A program made the translations under genes and the position numbers. A stretch of DNA of 64,000 nt from an uncultured Microbulbifer sp. GTDB taxonomy: Bacteria > Pseudomonadota > Gammaproteobacteria > Pseudomonadales > Cellvibrionaceae. The DNA lies in assembly GCF_947504145.1 (NCBI RefSeq), contig NZ_CANNGQ010000001.1, forward strand, positions 1,424,737-1,488,736. Direction: 5' to 3'. Within the stretch, counting starts at the first letter, position 1. Each line of letters begins with the position of its first letter. Of this stretch, positions 18,718-28,522 are shown piece after piece. The notes under the pieces were generated by a model. It ran no database searches. It saw only the letters and a program-made list of their open reading frames with translations, and was not told the DNA's origin.

Positions 18718-21700
18718 TTAGAAGCGCGCTTGAACGCCCAAGCGGAACGCGCGACCGGTTTTATACTCGGTAACGGTACGCGCTGTGGTAGCGTCGCCGT
18801 CGAGAGGGTTCCCCTCGTCATAAGCTACAGATTCGCCAGCACCATTTACATCACCCAGATCCATAAAACGGCTGGTGAAGTAAGTACGAACTTCACTATC
18901 TGTCAGGTTTGTTGCCTGGAAGTAGATATCAAAGTTATCGCTCAGCGCGTATGTTGCAGAGAAGTCGAGGGTATTCCGGCCTTCCTGCCACAGAGCACCG
19001 TTATTCCAGCTACGCTGCGCCAGCTGATCCGAAGTGCCCTGATAAGCCAGGCGAAGCTGATGACCATTCTGCTCCCAGAACACAGTAGCGTTGTAGCTAT
19101 GCTCAGGTGTGTAGGCAACCTGCAGTTCAGGCAGCGTTACGCTCGGATCCAGCGAGGAAACTTCCTGATCATAGGCACTATCCTGATAGGTGTAGTTAAA
19201 CATGGTACCGAGACCGGAAAATACGCCCGGAAGCATGTCGTAAGTCTGGGTGTACTGGAATTCAGCACCGAGAATTTCCGCACCTTTACCATTTTTTATC
19301 TGTGTAGTCTGGAACTGGGCACAGAGCTGGCTCAAGTCATCAGAATAAACCCAGTCTTCCGCAAGCTCAGGGAAATTCAGGATCCGACGGGGCATACAGC
19401 CTTCCAAATCATCCGCTGTCTTGATCAGATTCGCAGCTTCATAGGGTTCACCATTTTCGTCCAAGCCGAGGTCACGCAGATCGTCGAGATAGGTGACGAT
19501 GGTTTGAGATTCCTCGAAGTTCGTCATGTCTTTATAGAAAAGACCAGTGGCAAACATCGAATTTTCCGCAAAGTACCACTCAAACGACAGATCCAAGTTA
19601 TTAGATTCCAGCGGATCCAATTTGGTGTTGGTCAGAGTTACAATATTTCCCGGTCGATCAAAACCACCCCATACGCTTTCGGTAACCTTGAAGCCGGGAC
19701 GTAAGGAATCGATCTGTGGACGTGACATAGTCTTGGACAGCGCCAGTCGGCCTACCATTTCGTCGTTGATGACGTAATTCAGGTTCAGACTGGGGAGCAA
19801 TACGTCATAGGTATGCTCGTCATCCACCGCGAATGCACGTCTACTCAAATCATCAGTCGGGAGCAGCTGCCCATTTTCATCGTATCGGCGCTCGCCGTAA
19901 ATGTAGTACTGCTCAGTGGAGAGATCAGAGTGACGCCATAACCACCAGTTACTTGCAGCCTCACCAGAGACTGGGTCTATACGTTCTGCACGGGAATCAT
20001 AACAAGCCCCCTGGTCTGGTAAAGGGGTATCATCTTCCTTAGTCGCAGTACCTTTGGTGTCATATCCTTGGCCATCGACACGTGACCAACGAACTTCTTC
20101 ATCCCAGTTGGCACCATACCAGACAGGATCTGCACACGTCGGGAGTGATGAATCTCTGAGTTCTGCGAGCTTTATCGGATCAAAGGTTCGACCAAGGTTG
20201 TGCGGGTCGCTTTGAAAGTTCACACCGGAGTATCCGTTCGCAAATACATCAGTCTGCACGTAACGCAAACCAACATCACCACTCAGCTTTTCATCCAGGA
20301 AGGAAAAATCTGCTTTAATGTAGAACGCTTGATTATCAAGCTCCGCAAAGCGTGTTTCAGTATCGTCCGGAACAAAGTGGGCATCAGGATTTCCCTGTGC
20401 TACTTCAAAAGCTTTCTGTGCCGAAATTGTGGTCCAACCATCGGTAATATTGTTGCGGCCGAAACCCAGGGACTCCATAAAGTCATTGGCAGGGAATTCA
20501 CCAGACTGGATTAAAGAACCGGAAATATCCTGGAGCCCGTTGATAGTAGCAATGCGTTGCCCTGTTTCAGGATCCACAATGACAACACCCTCTCCTACTG
20601 AGAAAAAAGCGCCGGTTTGATTATCAACAAACTTTTCACGATTCGAGAACTTTGCACCGAACTCCAGCTGGTGAACACCAGCGAAGTCAACATCCCAGTC
20701 TACATCAATGTAGGCGGATTTCTGAGTATCTTCGACTGCGCGAACAGTACGGGCAAGATAAGAAAGATGTTGAGACCCCAGGTCATCAGGGTTAAAGCCA
20801 GTGGTCGAATAGTTATCCCAAACAGCGCCGGTGTCAGGATACGGAGTTTCACCGTGGTCCACCTCGCCGGTTCCACCGATCAACTCACAAACGCCAGAGG
20901 TACAGTCGAAACCGACCGGTTCCAGATCCTCTGGAGTCGCATGCTGCAGCACCCATGCGTTGATATTTGCGTAGTTCTGCAAATTTACATACAGGGATTG
21001 ATCAGGGATTTGTTCGGCACTGGAATAGCCGACACCACCTGAAACCACGATGGAGTCACCAATTTCCTGAGTAATGTCAAAAGAGGCAATCTTGTTTACG
21101 TTCGAAAATTTGTTTTCGGACTGAGAGATATCACCCAGAGCTGCCCGGTTTAGCATTTTGGTAAAGGTGCGAGTCTCGGTATCGTAAACGTGCCAATTTT
21201 CCTGTGGATCACTATATTCGGCAGGATCCAAGCCCATTCCTGGGGTAGAGACACCTTCAACCTTGTTCGCAAAGTCACCAATACGCGTTCGAATACTGTG
21301 GGTAGTCGCCTCAATATCCTGCTTGTTCCAGCTCAGGTTTGTGTTGATCTCTGTGGTATCTGTCGCCTGCCACTGCAGTGCAACGTTCACACCCTGGCGA
21401 TCACGTTGATTTTCAGCCAACTCCAGGTTCGAGAAAGATGGAACAATGCCCGTGACATCGTTTACGACATTGCCATTTTGATCTTTGGCAATGCGAGACG
21501 TGTAAGAAGTGAAGCTCTCTGCACGATATTGGTCTTTACGCCCCCCGTCGGCCTCGTCAAATGCTGTAACCAGCACGCCGAGGGTGTCATCAAAAAACTT
21601 ACCAGTGTAAGTCTGGGAAATTTTGTGACCCTGATCGTCCGCGAGATCGTTGTAGCGACCTTGTGCATTGATATTCAGGCCTTCACTAACTTCTAATGGT

Positions 21701-22218
21701 TTGGCAGAAACCAGATTGATATTTGCACCCAGGGAACCCTCATCGTGGTCCGCACTTGGCGTCTTCACAACTTCGATTTTGGAGAGAATATCCGCAGAGT
21801 ATGCGGACAGATCCACCGCCTGGCTGAAATCAGTCGCCCCCAACTGAACGCCATTCAAACTGATGTTGTTCTGCTGCGCATTCGCACCGCGTACTGTAAT
21901 GGTAGTGCCTTCACCATCTGAAGTCTGCATGGAAACACCAGTCACGCGTGACAGGGCTTCGGCGATGTTCTGGTCGGTGGTTTTGCCGATGTCTTCGGCG
22001 TTGATGGTGTCTTTGATGTTGCCGCCGTAGCGTTTGTCATCAATGGACTTTTCGATACTGGCACGAATACCGGTCACCTGAACTTCTTCAAGCGCCTCGT
22101 ATTGGCTTTGGTCTTCAGTTTCATCTTCCTGCGCAAATGCCTGGCCGCTACAAACGGACAGTACGGCAACTGACAGTGCAGACATACGGAAGCGATTACG
22201 TACAGTGGACGTAGACAT
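18718..22218 (-). CDS. TonB-dependent receptor, Xanthomonas/Caulobacter class
   Basis: A 1,166-residue outer-membrane receptor for TonB-driven uptake. I use the ATG at 22218, which has GGAGAG 8 bases upstream and is followed directly by a signal peptide ending AFA; an upstream in-frame ATG at 22314 would add 32 residues that do not resemble a leader. The plug domain starts after EEVQVTGIRAS (near residue 45) and contains NAEDIGKTTDQNIAEAL and ITVRGANAQ. The rest is beta-barrel, ending in Gln-Ala-Arg-Phe as expected for a porin-type C-terminus. The class (TIGR01782-like) mostly serves complex carbohydrates. It is divergent from the KDG kinase, and both have operator copies, so I infer import of agar oligosaccharides. 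Confidence 0.9.
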   Translation of the reverse strand: MSTSTVRNRFRMSALSVAVLSVCSGQAFAQEDETEDQSQYEALEEVQVTGIRASIEKSIDDKRYGGNIKDTINAEDIGKTTDQNIAEALSRVTGVSMQTSDGEGTTITVRGANAQQNNISLNGVQLGATDFSQAVDLSAYSADILSKIEVVKTPSADHDEGSLGANINLVSAKPLEVSEGLNINAQGRYNDLADDQGHKISQTYTGKFFDDTLGVLVTAFDEADGGRKDQYRAESFTSYTSRIAKDQNGNVVNDVTGIVPSFSNLELAENQRDRQGVNVALQWQATDTTEINTNLSWNKQDIEATTHSIRTRIGDFANKVEGVSTPGMGLDPAEYSDPQENWHVYDTETRTFTKMLNRAALGDISQSENKFSNVNKIASFDITQEIGDSIVVSGGVGYSSAEQIPDQSLYVNLQNYANINAWVLQHATPEDLEPVGFDCTSGVCELIGGTGEVDHGETPYPDTGAVWDNYSTTGFNPDDLGSQHLSYLARTVRAVEDTQKSAYIDVDWDVDFAGVHQLEFGAKFSNREKFVDNQTGAFFSVGEGVVIVDPETGQRIATINGLQDISGSLIQSGEFPANDFMESLGFGRNNITDGWTTISAQKAFEVAQGNPDAHFVPDDTETRFAELDNQAFYIKADFSFLDEKLSGDVGLRYVQTDVFANGYSGVNFQSDPHNLGRTFDPIKLAELRDSSLPTCADPVWYGANWDEEVRWSRVDGQGYDTKGTATKEDDTPLPDQGACYDSRAERIDPVSGEAASNWWLWRHSDLSTEQYYIYGERRYDENGQLLPTDDLSRRAFAVDDEHTYDVLLPSLNLNYVINDEMVGRLALSKTMSRPQIDSLRPGFKVTESVWGGFDRPGNIVTLTNTKLDPLESNNLDLSFEWYFAENSMFATGLFYKDMTNFEESQTIVTYLDDLRDLGLDENGEPYEAANLIKTADDLEGCMPRRILNFPELAEDWVYSDDLSQLCAQFQTTQIKNGKGAEILGAEFQYTQTYDMLPGVFSGLGTMFNYTYQDSAYDQEVSSLDPSVTLPELQVAYTPEHSYNATVFWEQNGHQLRLAYQGTSDQLAQRSWNNGALWQEGRNTLDFSATYALSDNFDIYFQATNLTDSEVRTYFTSRFMDLGDVNGAGESVAYDEGNPLDGDATTARTVTEYKTGRAFRLGVQARF

Positions 22219-22379
22219 GGCTAACTCTCTCCATCGGATCGCATTTTTATTATCAATTCGGCATTCACCGGATACCGCTAGTGGCGCCGCCCCTAGATTC
22301 GAAAGAAGACCCATTTATTGAGTTTTCGGGTTTCTTCCATCGATGACTTAATCATCCATCAACCCCGGAAACCATGTCA

Positions 22380-22397
22380 ACTGTTGATTGTTAACAA
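22380..22397 (-). promoter_or_regulatory. Operator-like motif, copy E
   Basis: On the minus strand the bases read TTGTTAACAATCAACAGT, about 160 bases upstream of the TonB-receptor start. It shares an extended flank (ATGTCAA on the plus-strand side) with copy G of the other receptor. Confidence 0.6.
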
Positions 22398-22525
22398 TTT
22401 AAATCCGTTGTTTAATGCTGCCGAAAGGGGCGACAGCTGCACATTCGCGGCAATCCGAGTCGCGATCTCATAACTTATTGTTTTTAAATAATTTTTTAAC
22501 GCCTTCTTGAGATTCCTACAGGGCG

Positions 22526-22543
22526 TTGTTGACAATTTACAAG
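22526..22543 (+). promoter_or_regulatory. Operator-like motif, copy F
   Basis: TTGTTGACAATTTACAAG lies 142 bases before the KDG kinase start, giving that operon its own copy. Confidence 0.6.
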
Positions 22544-22685
22544 GTCGCTCACGGGGAGTAAAGAACTACTAACCAACCCGCAAGCGCCCTACGGAGCCAC
22601 AACTAGACAAAACTGCCATTACTCCATTTACTGGCACGAATTGTCCCATGTGGCGTATAGAAGGCAATTGATAAAGGTGACTGCA

Positions 22686-23660
22686 ATGACAGATCTGGTA
22701 ATTCTCGGGGAAAGCATGGTGGAGTTCAGCCAGATTGACCCCGGGTTGTTCCAGCAGTCTTACGCGGGGGATGTGCACAGCGTGGCGGTGTACTTCAAGC
22801 GACTGGCTGGTTCGAAAAGCCGCAGCCGGCTGATGACCGCTGTTGGCCACGACGGCGCCAGCAACGGGCTGATCACCGCGCTGGAACAAGAAGACGTCGA
22901 TACCTCCCTGGTATTCCGTCACCCCAGCCGTCAGTTGGGCCTGTATATGGTGAACAACGACGCGAGCGGGGAGCGCAGTTTCAGTTACTGGCGCTCGGAT
23001 TCTGCGGCGCGCGAGGTGATGCCGCTATTTCGGGAGGCGACACAGGTAGTGGGCGATGGCGGGTATCAGCCCTGTGGTCTGGCACCACGACCAGACATGT
23101 TCTTCTTTAGCGGTATATCCCTTGCGGTATTGAACCCGGAAACCCGCCCGGCGTTCTGGGACTTTCTGGAAGCTCAGCACAACGCTGGTACCCGCATCGT
23201 GTTTGACCCCAATTACCGCCCCAAACTCTGGCGTTCGACCAAAGAGACCCGCGCTGAATACGCGCGCGCGTTCGAATACGCCCACCTTGCCCTCCCCGGT
23301 ATCGAAGACCTGCAGGTACTGTACGGGGTAAACGACTTCACCGATGCCTGCGATTTCCTGGAAAGGTTTGATATCGAGGAGCTGGTCATCAAGGACGGCC
23401 CCAACGGTGTCTGCTACCGGGGACCGCGGGAGCACTTTGTGGAGCCGATAACCCCGGTGGAGCGTGTGGTGGATACCACGGCTGCAGGAGACTCCTTTAA
23501 TGGTGCCTACCTGGCATACCGCAGCCAGGGGCTGAGCCCAAAAGCGGCCATCGCCCGTGCGGCAAAAATCTCAGCCCTGGTGATTCAGCACAAGGGTGCC
23601 CTGATACAACCGGATATTTTCCAGCAAGCGTTGATAAAACTCGAACCTGTAGAACAATAA
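22686..23660 (+). CDS. kdgK: 2-keto-3-deoxygluconate/galactonate kinase (PfkB family)
   Basis: A 324-residue cytoplasmic sugar kinase. The ATG at 22686 is preceded by AAGGTGA and followed by LVILGESMVEF, the usual KdgK N-terminus; an earlier in-frame ATG at 22641 lacks support. PfkB signatures are present: the FDPNYRPKLW segment and the C-terminal DTTAAGDSFNGAY, whose Asp is the catalytic base and whose Gly-rich turn forms the anion hole. It should phosphorylate 2-keto-3-deoxy-sugar acids, the point where the anhydrogalactose route joins Entner-Doudoroff-type cleavage. The aldolase is not in the window. The PhoD-like gene follows after 24 bases. Confidence 0.85.
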   Translation: MTDLVILGESMVEFSQIDPGLFQQSYAGDVHSVAVYFKRLAGSKSRSRLMTAVGHDGASNGLITALEQEDVDTSLVFRHPSRQLGLYMVNNDASGERSFSYWRSDSAAREVMPLFREATQVVGDGGYQPCGLAPRPDMFFFSGISLAVLNPETRPAFWDFLEAQHNAGTRIVFDPNYRPKLWRSTKETRAEYARAFEYAHLALPGIEDLQVLYGVNDFTDACDFLERFDIEELVIKDGPNGVCYRGPREHFVEPITPVERVVDTTAAGDSFNGAYLAYRSQGLSPKAAIARAAKISALVIQHKGALIQPDIFQQALIKLEPVEQ

Positions 23661-23684
23661 ATACCGCGATAGTGGAGTACCCCT

Positions 23685-26069
23685 ATGAAAAGAAGAAGTT
23701 TCCTGAAACTCGGCTCCGGTGCAGCCTTGGCACCGGCCATCTCCCCTTCCCTTGCCGTGGCCATGGCTGCAGCACGGCCCAAGCTGGTAGAAACCCAGCC
23801 CCTGGGCGCCCTGCCACAAGGCGCGCAACACTGGCTCGGCGGTCACCTCTGGGGCAACCGCTTGCAGGACTGGCAGTGCCGCGACGGGCGCCTGGAGTGC
23901 CTGCAGGGAGACAAAACCTTTGAAGTGCGCACCGCGTCCATCCTGACCCGCGAGCTGGACAATACTCACCAGCCCGGCCGAATTCGCGCCCGGGTCGGCC
24001 TGCTTGCGCGAGAAGCAAAAGGCTATTGTGGTTTTCTGCTGGGCGTCGGTGCCGGTGCCCTGGACTATCGCGGTGCCGCCCTGGCACAGCGCGCCGGCGG
24101 TACCAACGGCGGCTTTATGGCGGTACTGGATGAGAGCGGCAACCTCGGCTTCCGCGACTTTTCCGATCAGGACCACAGCATGGCGTTTACCCGGCTGGAG
24201 CGGGAAGGCAGTGTCAGCATCGCTGAAGTCGGCCAGCGGGAAATCCTGCTGGACTGCCATATCGACCCGGTCAAAAACGGCCGCTTTGATGTGCGACTGG
24301 TGGCCAGCGATGCACACAGTGGCGAGGAGTTCGGTTTTGCGGTGCGCAACGATGTGCCGGCGGAACAACTGACCGGCGGTATCATGCTGGTCTCATCCCC
24401 GCCCACCAATGCCGCCGGTGCGCGCTGGTGGTTTACCGATATAGAAACCGGTGGCGACAAGATCGCGCGCCATCCGGACCGTGCACTCGGCCAGGTAATG
24501 GGCTGCATGCACAGTCTGAACTGCAGCGGCGAACAGGCGGTGATGAAACTTTCCGCCCAGTTTATGCCAATCAACCTCGAGGCCACGCCCAGTGCGGTGC
24601 TGGAATACCGCACGGTGGGCCAGAAGCAATGGCAGACCGGTGCCGAGCGCCCGATCGAAGATGGCTATGTAGCGGCCTTCCGTATTGCCGGGTGGGACGC
24701 GGGTAAAGATCACGAGTACCGGGTGCGCTTCGCCAACCAGGGCACCGCACTGTATTCCGGTACCATTGCCCAAGACCCGGGCCAATCTCGCTCACTCAAA
24801 ATCGCGCTCTACTCCTGCATTATTCCTACCGCAAAAAGCCTGGATGAGGCGGACTACAAAAAGCTGATTCCGGAGGAGCGCATTCTCGGCCGCTACACGG
24901 AGGACAGTATTTTCTTCCCGCACAACACCCTGGTCTCCCATTGCGATACGCACCAACCGGACCTGTATGTATTTGCCGGAGACCAGTACTACGAAACCTA
25001 CCCTACCCGCTATGGCCGCGATACACCCCAGGCCAAGCTGGATACCCTGTACCGCTGGTACCTGTGGTACTGGACCTTCCGCGACTCCGTGCGCAACCGC
25101 CCGTCCATCGTGCTGGTGGATGATCACGATGTGCTGCAGGGCAACCTGTGGGGCAATAAAGGCGATGGCACCGGTGGGCCCCGGGAGGAAGATGGTGGCT
25201 TCAAGCACGATATCGATCTGGTGAAGATGGTCTATCGCGTACAGAGCAGTCACACACCCGACGCCTACGATCCCACACCCATCCGCCACGGCATCCCCGT
25301 CACCTATGCACACTTTGTCTACGGCGGCACCAGCTTTGCGATGGTGGAAGACCGCAAGTTTAAATCCGCACCGGATTACGAGGCGGACCGGCTGACGGTA
25401 AAAGGCGATTTACTCGGGAGCCGCCAGGAACAATTCCTGCGGGACTGGGCGAGTATGGATCCGGGAATGCCAAAAATCTGCCTCACCGCGTCTATCTGGG
25501 GTTCGCCGCAGACGAACGAAGCAGGCAAAGGACTGGTCGACTACGACGCGAATTGCTATCCGCCGGATGGCCGCTGCCGCGCGGTGAAATTATTGGAAGA
25601 TGCGAAGGCGTTGGTGCTTGCCGGTGATCAGCACCTGGGCCTGGTGGCGCGACAGTACAGTGGTGCCTTCCCTGTGGGAGACGAGAACGCAGGAGCGCTA
25701 TTCTTTTCCGGGCCGGCTTCCGCGGCCTTCTGGCAGCGCTGGTTTGAAGGGTTTGGCAAGCTGGAAAACCAATACGGGGATGACCCCAATACCGGCAATT
25801 TCACTGACCCGTTCGGCAACAATATGCGGGTACTGGCCACGGCAAACCCGAAGATTACCCATGCGGAATTCAGCGATGACAACACCACCTGGGGCAAGTT
25901 TGTTTCTGACCGGGCGCTGAAAAGTGAGGGATACGGGATTGCGGTGGTGGATCACAAGGAAGGGCAGTACCAGCTGGAATGCTGGCCCTGGGATGCCAAC
26001 CCGGACAGTGACCGGCAGTTTGCGGGGTGGCCGCAACTGCACCCCATAGAGTCACTGAAACACAGTTGA
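23685..26069 (+). CDS. Tat-exported PhoD-like phosphatase/phosphodiesterase
   Basis: The 794-residue protein starts with a twin-arginine signal (RRSFLK, residues 3-8) and an Ala-rich stretch. Residues ~40-250 look like a beta-sandwich region. From ~375 the metallophosphatase domain shows DLYVFAGDQYYE (near 426), LVDDHDV (near 476) and LAGDQHLG (near 646), metal-binding motifs of the PhoD family. Known PhoD enzymes are periplasmic, calcium/iron-dependent phosphodiesterases or alkaline phosphatases. It is second in an operon with kdgK, under operator copy F. Why a periplasmic phosphatase should belong to agar use is unclear; it may act on a substrate group of the natural polymer or serve phosphate supply. 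Confidence 0.8.
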   Translation: MKRRSFLKLGSGAALAPAISPSLAVAMAAARPKLVETQPLGALPQGAQHWLGGHLWGNRLQDWQCRDGRLECLQGDKTFEVRTASILTRELDNTHQPGRIRARVGLLAREAKGYCGFLLGVGAGALDYRGAALAQRAGGTNGGFMAVLDESGNLGFRDFSDQDHSMAFTRLEREGSVSIAEVGQREILLDCHIDPVKNGRFDVRLVASDAHSGEEFGFAVRNDVPAEQLTGGIMLVSSPPTNAAGARWWFTDIETGGDKIARHPDRALGQVMGCMHSLNCSGEQAVMKLSAQFMPINLEATPSAVLEYRTVGQKQWQTGAERPIEDGYVAAFRIAGWDAGKDHEYRVRFANQGTALYSGTIAQDPGQSRSLKIALYSCIIPTAKSLDEADYKKLIPEERILGRYTEDSIFFPHNTLVSHCDTHQPDLYVFAGDQYYETYPTRYGRDTPQAKLDTLYRWYLWYWTFRDSVRNRPSIVLVDDHDVLQGNLWGNKGDGTGGPREEDGGFKHDIDLVKMVYRVQSSHTPDAYDPTPIRHGIPVTYAHFVYGGTSFAMVEDRKFKSAPDYEADRLTVKGDLLGSRQEQFLRDWASMDPGMPKICLTASIWGSPQTNEAGKGLVDYDANCYPPDGRCRAVKLLEDAKALVLAGDQHLGLVARQYSGAFPVGDENAGALFFSGPASAAFWQRWFEGFGKLENQYGDDPNTGNFTDPFGNNMRVLATANPKITHAEFSDDNTTWGKFVSDRALKSEGYGIAVVDHKEGQYQLECWPWDANPDSDRQFAGWPQLHPIESLKHS

Positions 26070-26072
26070 TCC

Positions 26073-26108
26073 AATCAAATAGCGCGGCCTCGGCCGCGCT
26101 ATTTGATT
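26073..26108. terminator. Bidirectional terminator between convergent genes
   Basis: A perfect 17-bp inverted repeat with only a two-base spacer and A/T-rich outer arms ends the PhoD-like gene from the left and the SapC-family gene from the right. Confidence 0.85.
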
Positions 26109-26109
26109 C

Positions 26110-26859
26110 TTATCTCTGATTTTTTCGCTGAATCAATTGACGTACTTGCCCCATAGAGGCCCCCAGCCAATACGCCGCATGCAAGTAGCCATGCTGATGC
26201 ATGTGCATCAGTTTATCGGCATCCAGCTTCTGCAGCTTTTCCTCATTGACTGTGTAGAGCCCTTCGTACCGCTTCTGCTCACCACTGGCAAACTGTACGT
26301 TGATATGGGCAGGCTCAATCAGGTCATTGTCTGCCAGTGTTTTGAGGAAGGCAGTGGTGGATTCCATACCGGCCATCAACTGTCCCAACAGGTCGTTCAC
26401 CTGTTGCATAAACTGCGTGTTGTTGCCTTCGTCGTCAAACAAACGCTCACCTTCCCCCCCCTCTTGCCGCACACGACTACTGCTGAGATCCAGTGTGATC
26501 AGCGCGCCCTTGTCTTCACCGGGGCCGGCCTGAGGGTTGCGATAGCCCACCATAAAGGGCTGACGGCGCATATGCATGGGGATGTACTGGGCGTCCCAAT
26601 TCTCACCCTGCAGGTAGAGGTTTTCACCGGGCTCGAAGCCGAGCAGCGCGCAAAGTGAAAACTGCCCGTTGTTCGGGTCTTTGGTGATACAGACCGGATA
26701 TTCGAGGACCAGGTTGCGCAGTTCATTGGCCACTACGGGTACCAGGTGGGTGGCTTCGCCGTATTCGGCACCGCGTTTGGTAACCACGGTGAGATTGCGG
26801 TGGCTTTCATTGTTGAGGGCAACGACGTTACTGTTTTGTGGGTTCGCTTGGGCGCTCAT
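26110..26859 (-). CDS. SapC-family protein
   Basis: A 249-residue protein of the SapC family (named for peptide transport, but of unproven function in such clusters). The ATG at 26859 has AAGGAG upstream; an earlier in-frame ATG at 26901 would overlap the preceding gene. No signal peptide or membrane segment is visible. Conserved-looking segments include VTKRGAEYGEATHLVPVV near the N-terminus and YPVCITKDPNNGQFSLCALLGF. It starts 14 bases after the halogenase and ends the receptor-halogenase-SapC operon. SapC-family genes recur beside TonB receptors and tryptophan-halogenase-like genes in marine and xanthomonad genomes. Confidence 0.75.
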   Translation of the reverse strand: MSAQANPQNSNVVALNNESHRNLTVVTKRGAEYGEATHLVPVVANELRNLVLEYPVCITKDPNNGQFSLCALLGFEPGENLYLQGENWDAQYIPMHMRRQPFMVGYRNPQAGPGEDKGALITLDLSSSRVRQEGGEGERLFDDEGNNTQFMQQVNDLLGQLMAGMESTTAFLKTLADNDLIEPAHINVQFASGEQKRYEGLYTVNEEKLQKLDADKLMHMHQHGYLHAAYWLGASMGQVRQLIQRKNQR

Positions 26860-26873
26860 GGTATTTCTCTCCT

Positions 26874-28427
26874 TCAAATTCGGTGCAGGCCGTGCTGGCA
26901 AATCTTGTTGATCAGATCCCGGTGTCTGTCCAGGCCGGCGATCATCTGTTGTGTGGCCTTGTTTTTCTGTTGTAACAGTTGTTGTGCCTGCTCTCGATAG
27001 TGCTCGGACAGACCGAATGTACTGGGCTCTGTCTCAAACCCCATACCGTAGAGTACATACTGATAGCTCGCAGCGGGGAAGACTTCCACTGCGCGGTCGA
27101 AGTCATCGTGCCACGGCGGCTGATAGCGCCACAAGGTGAGCAGCTCTTTCAGGCTCTCCGGCACGGTTGCCGGGTCGCAGTTGTCCAGCCAGAACTGGCT
27201 GTCGGTACGCTTGGTGAGCACATAGTGCAGTTTCAAGAAATCAATGATGCGGTCCCAACGGTACAGGAAGGTGTCATTAAAGCGGCGCGCGACGATATCC
27301 ATTGCGGCGCGGCTTGCGGGAAACTGCTCCGCGATCATGTTCGCGGAAATTTCCACCAGCACCAACGCCGACGCCTCCAGCGGCTCCAGGAAACCGGCGG
27401 ACAGACCGATGGCGACACAGTTGCGGTGCCAGAACTTTTCCCGGTGCCCGGGTACGATGGGAATCTTGCGCACGCCAAGCTTGTCGAGCTCGCTCTCCGC
27501 CAGATTCAGATAGCCCGCGAGCTCGCGATACGCCCCGGCTTCGTCCGTGTGCGCACTGGAATACACGTGCCCTACCCCGCGGCGATTCTGCAGTCCGATA
27601 TCCCAGACCCAGCCGGCACTCTGGGCGGTGGAAATAGTGTGCGTGGCGATGGGGCTGTCTTCGCGCTCGTAAGGAATCTGTACCGCCAGCGCATTGTCGA
27701 TAAACAGCACATCTTTGCAGGAGCGGAACGGCACCCCGTAGTGATCACCCAGTAAGCGCGAGCGGAAGCCACTGCAGTCGATAAACAGATCGCCGCTGAT
27801 CTCACCGGCGGTTTCGGTTTTCAGCGATGCAATATCGCCGTTTTCAGACTCGGAGATACCAGTTACGTCGGCCAGAATGTGGCGTACACCCAGGTTCTCG
27901 GTGCAATGTTTTTGCAGAAACCCGGAGAATTTACCCGCATCCAGATGGTAGGCGTAGTTGGCCACCGCGGTGAATTCCGGGGTGCCGATCTGCTTCGGCG
28001 CCCGGTTGTGTTCACACAGGGCTTCCTGAGGGCATACCGTATCGGAAAAGGATTGGGTGCGGTCACCACTCAGCCACTGAGGAGCGAGGTTAAACTGATT
28101 GAAGTTTTCCGGAAGCACCAGCGGGTGGTAATAGAAATCGTCTTCCGCACCGGTCGTCCAGCGCGCAAACTTCGCCCCCTGTTTGAAGCCGACATTGCAC
28201 TCGCGGATAAAGTCGGTTTCGCGGACACCCATTTTCTTCAGGGTGCTACGCATGGTAGGCCAGGTCCCTTCGCCCACGCCGATGGTGGGGACATTCGGGG
28301 ACTCCACCAGGGTTACCCTGACGGGACTGGCCTGATCTTTCTTGAAGCGTGCGGCGAGCGTACCCGCAGTTATCCAACCTGCGGTACCACCACCAAGAAT
28401 CACAACAGATTTAATTGGATCAGACAT
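26874..28427 (-). CDS. Flavin-dependent tryptophan-halogenase-like protein
   Basis: A 517-residue FAD enzyme of the PrnA type. The dinucleotide-binding GGGTAGW lies at residues 12-18. K82 in GFKQGAKF matches the catalytic lysine (Lys79 of PrnA), and the FLEPLE segment holds the usual glutamate region. The WxWxIP motif that separates halogenases from monooxygenases reads W273-V-W275-D-I277-G278, so the proline is replaced by glycine. Clustering with a TonB receptor and SapC is a known arrangement whose physiological substrate is unsettled. It lies downstream of the receptor, after 95 bases, and upstream of SapC. Operator copy G in front of the operon suggests expression with the agar genes. 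Confidence 0.85.
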   Translation of the reverse strand: MSDPIKSVVILGGGTAGWITAGTLAARFKKDQASPVRVTLVESPNVPTIGVGEGTWPTMRSTLKKMGVRETDFIRECNVGFKQGAKFARWTTGAEDDFYYHPLVLPENFNQFNLAPQWLSGDRTQSFSDTVCPQEALCEHNRAPKQIGTPEFTAVANYAYHLDAGKFSGFLQKHCTENLGVRHILADVTGISESENGDIASLKTETAGEISGDLFIDCSGFRSRLLGDHYGVPFRSCKDVLFIDNALAVQIPYEREDSPIATHTISTAQSAGWVWDIGLQNRRGVGHVYSSAHTDEAGAYRELAGYLNLAESELDKLGVRKIPIVPGHREKFWHRNCVAIGLSAGFLEPLEASALVLVEISANMIAEQFPASRAAMDIVARRFNDTFLYRWDRIIDFLKLHYVLTKRTDSQFWLDNCDPATVPESLKELLTLWRYQPPWHDDFDRAVEVFPAASYQYVLYGMGFETEPSTFGLSEHYREQAQQLLQQKNKATQQMIAGLDRHRDLINKICQHGLHRI

Positions 28428-28522
28428 ATCTGACCTCTAACGTTTTTATGTTTTTAAAGCAAAGAGGGCCGCCACTAATGTGGCAGCCCTCCCTGGTACT
28501 ACTCGAACAATACAGATTTCAC

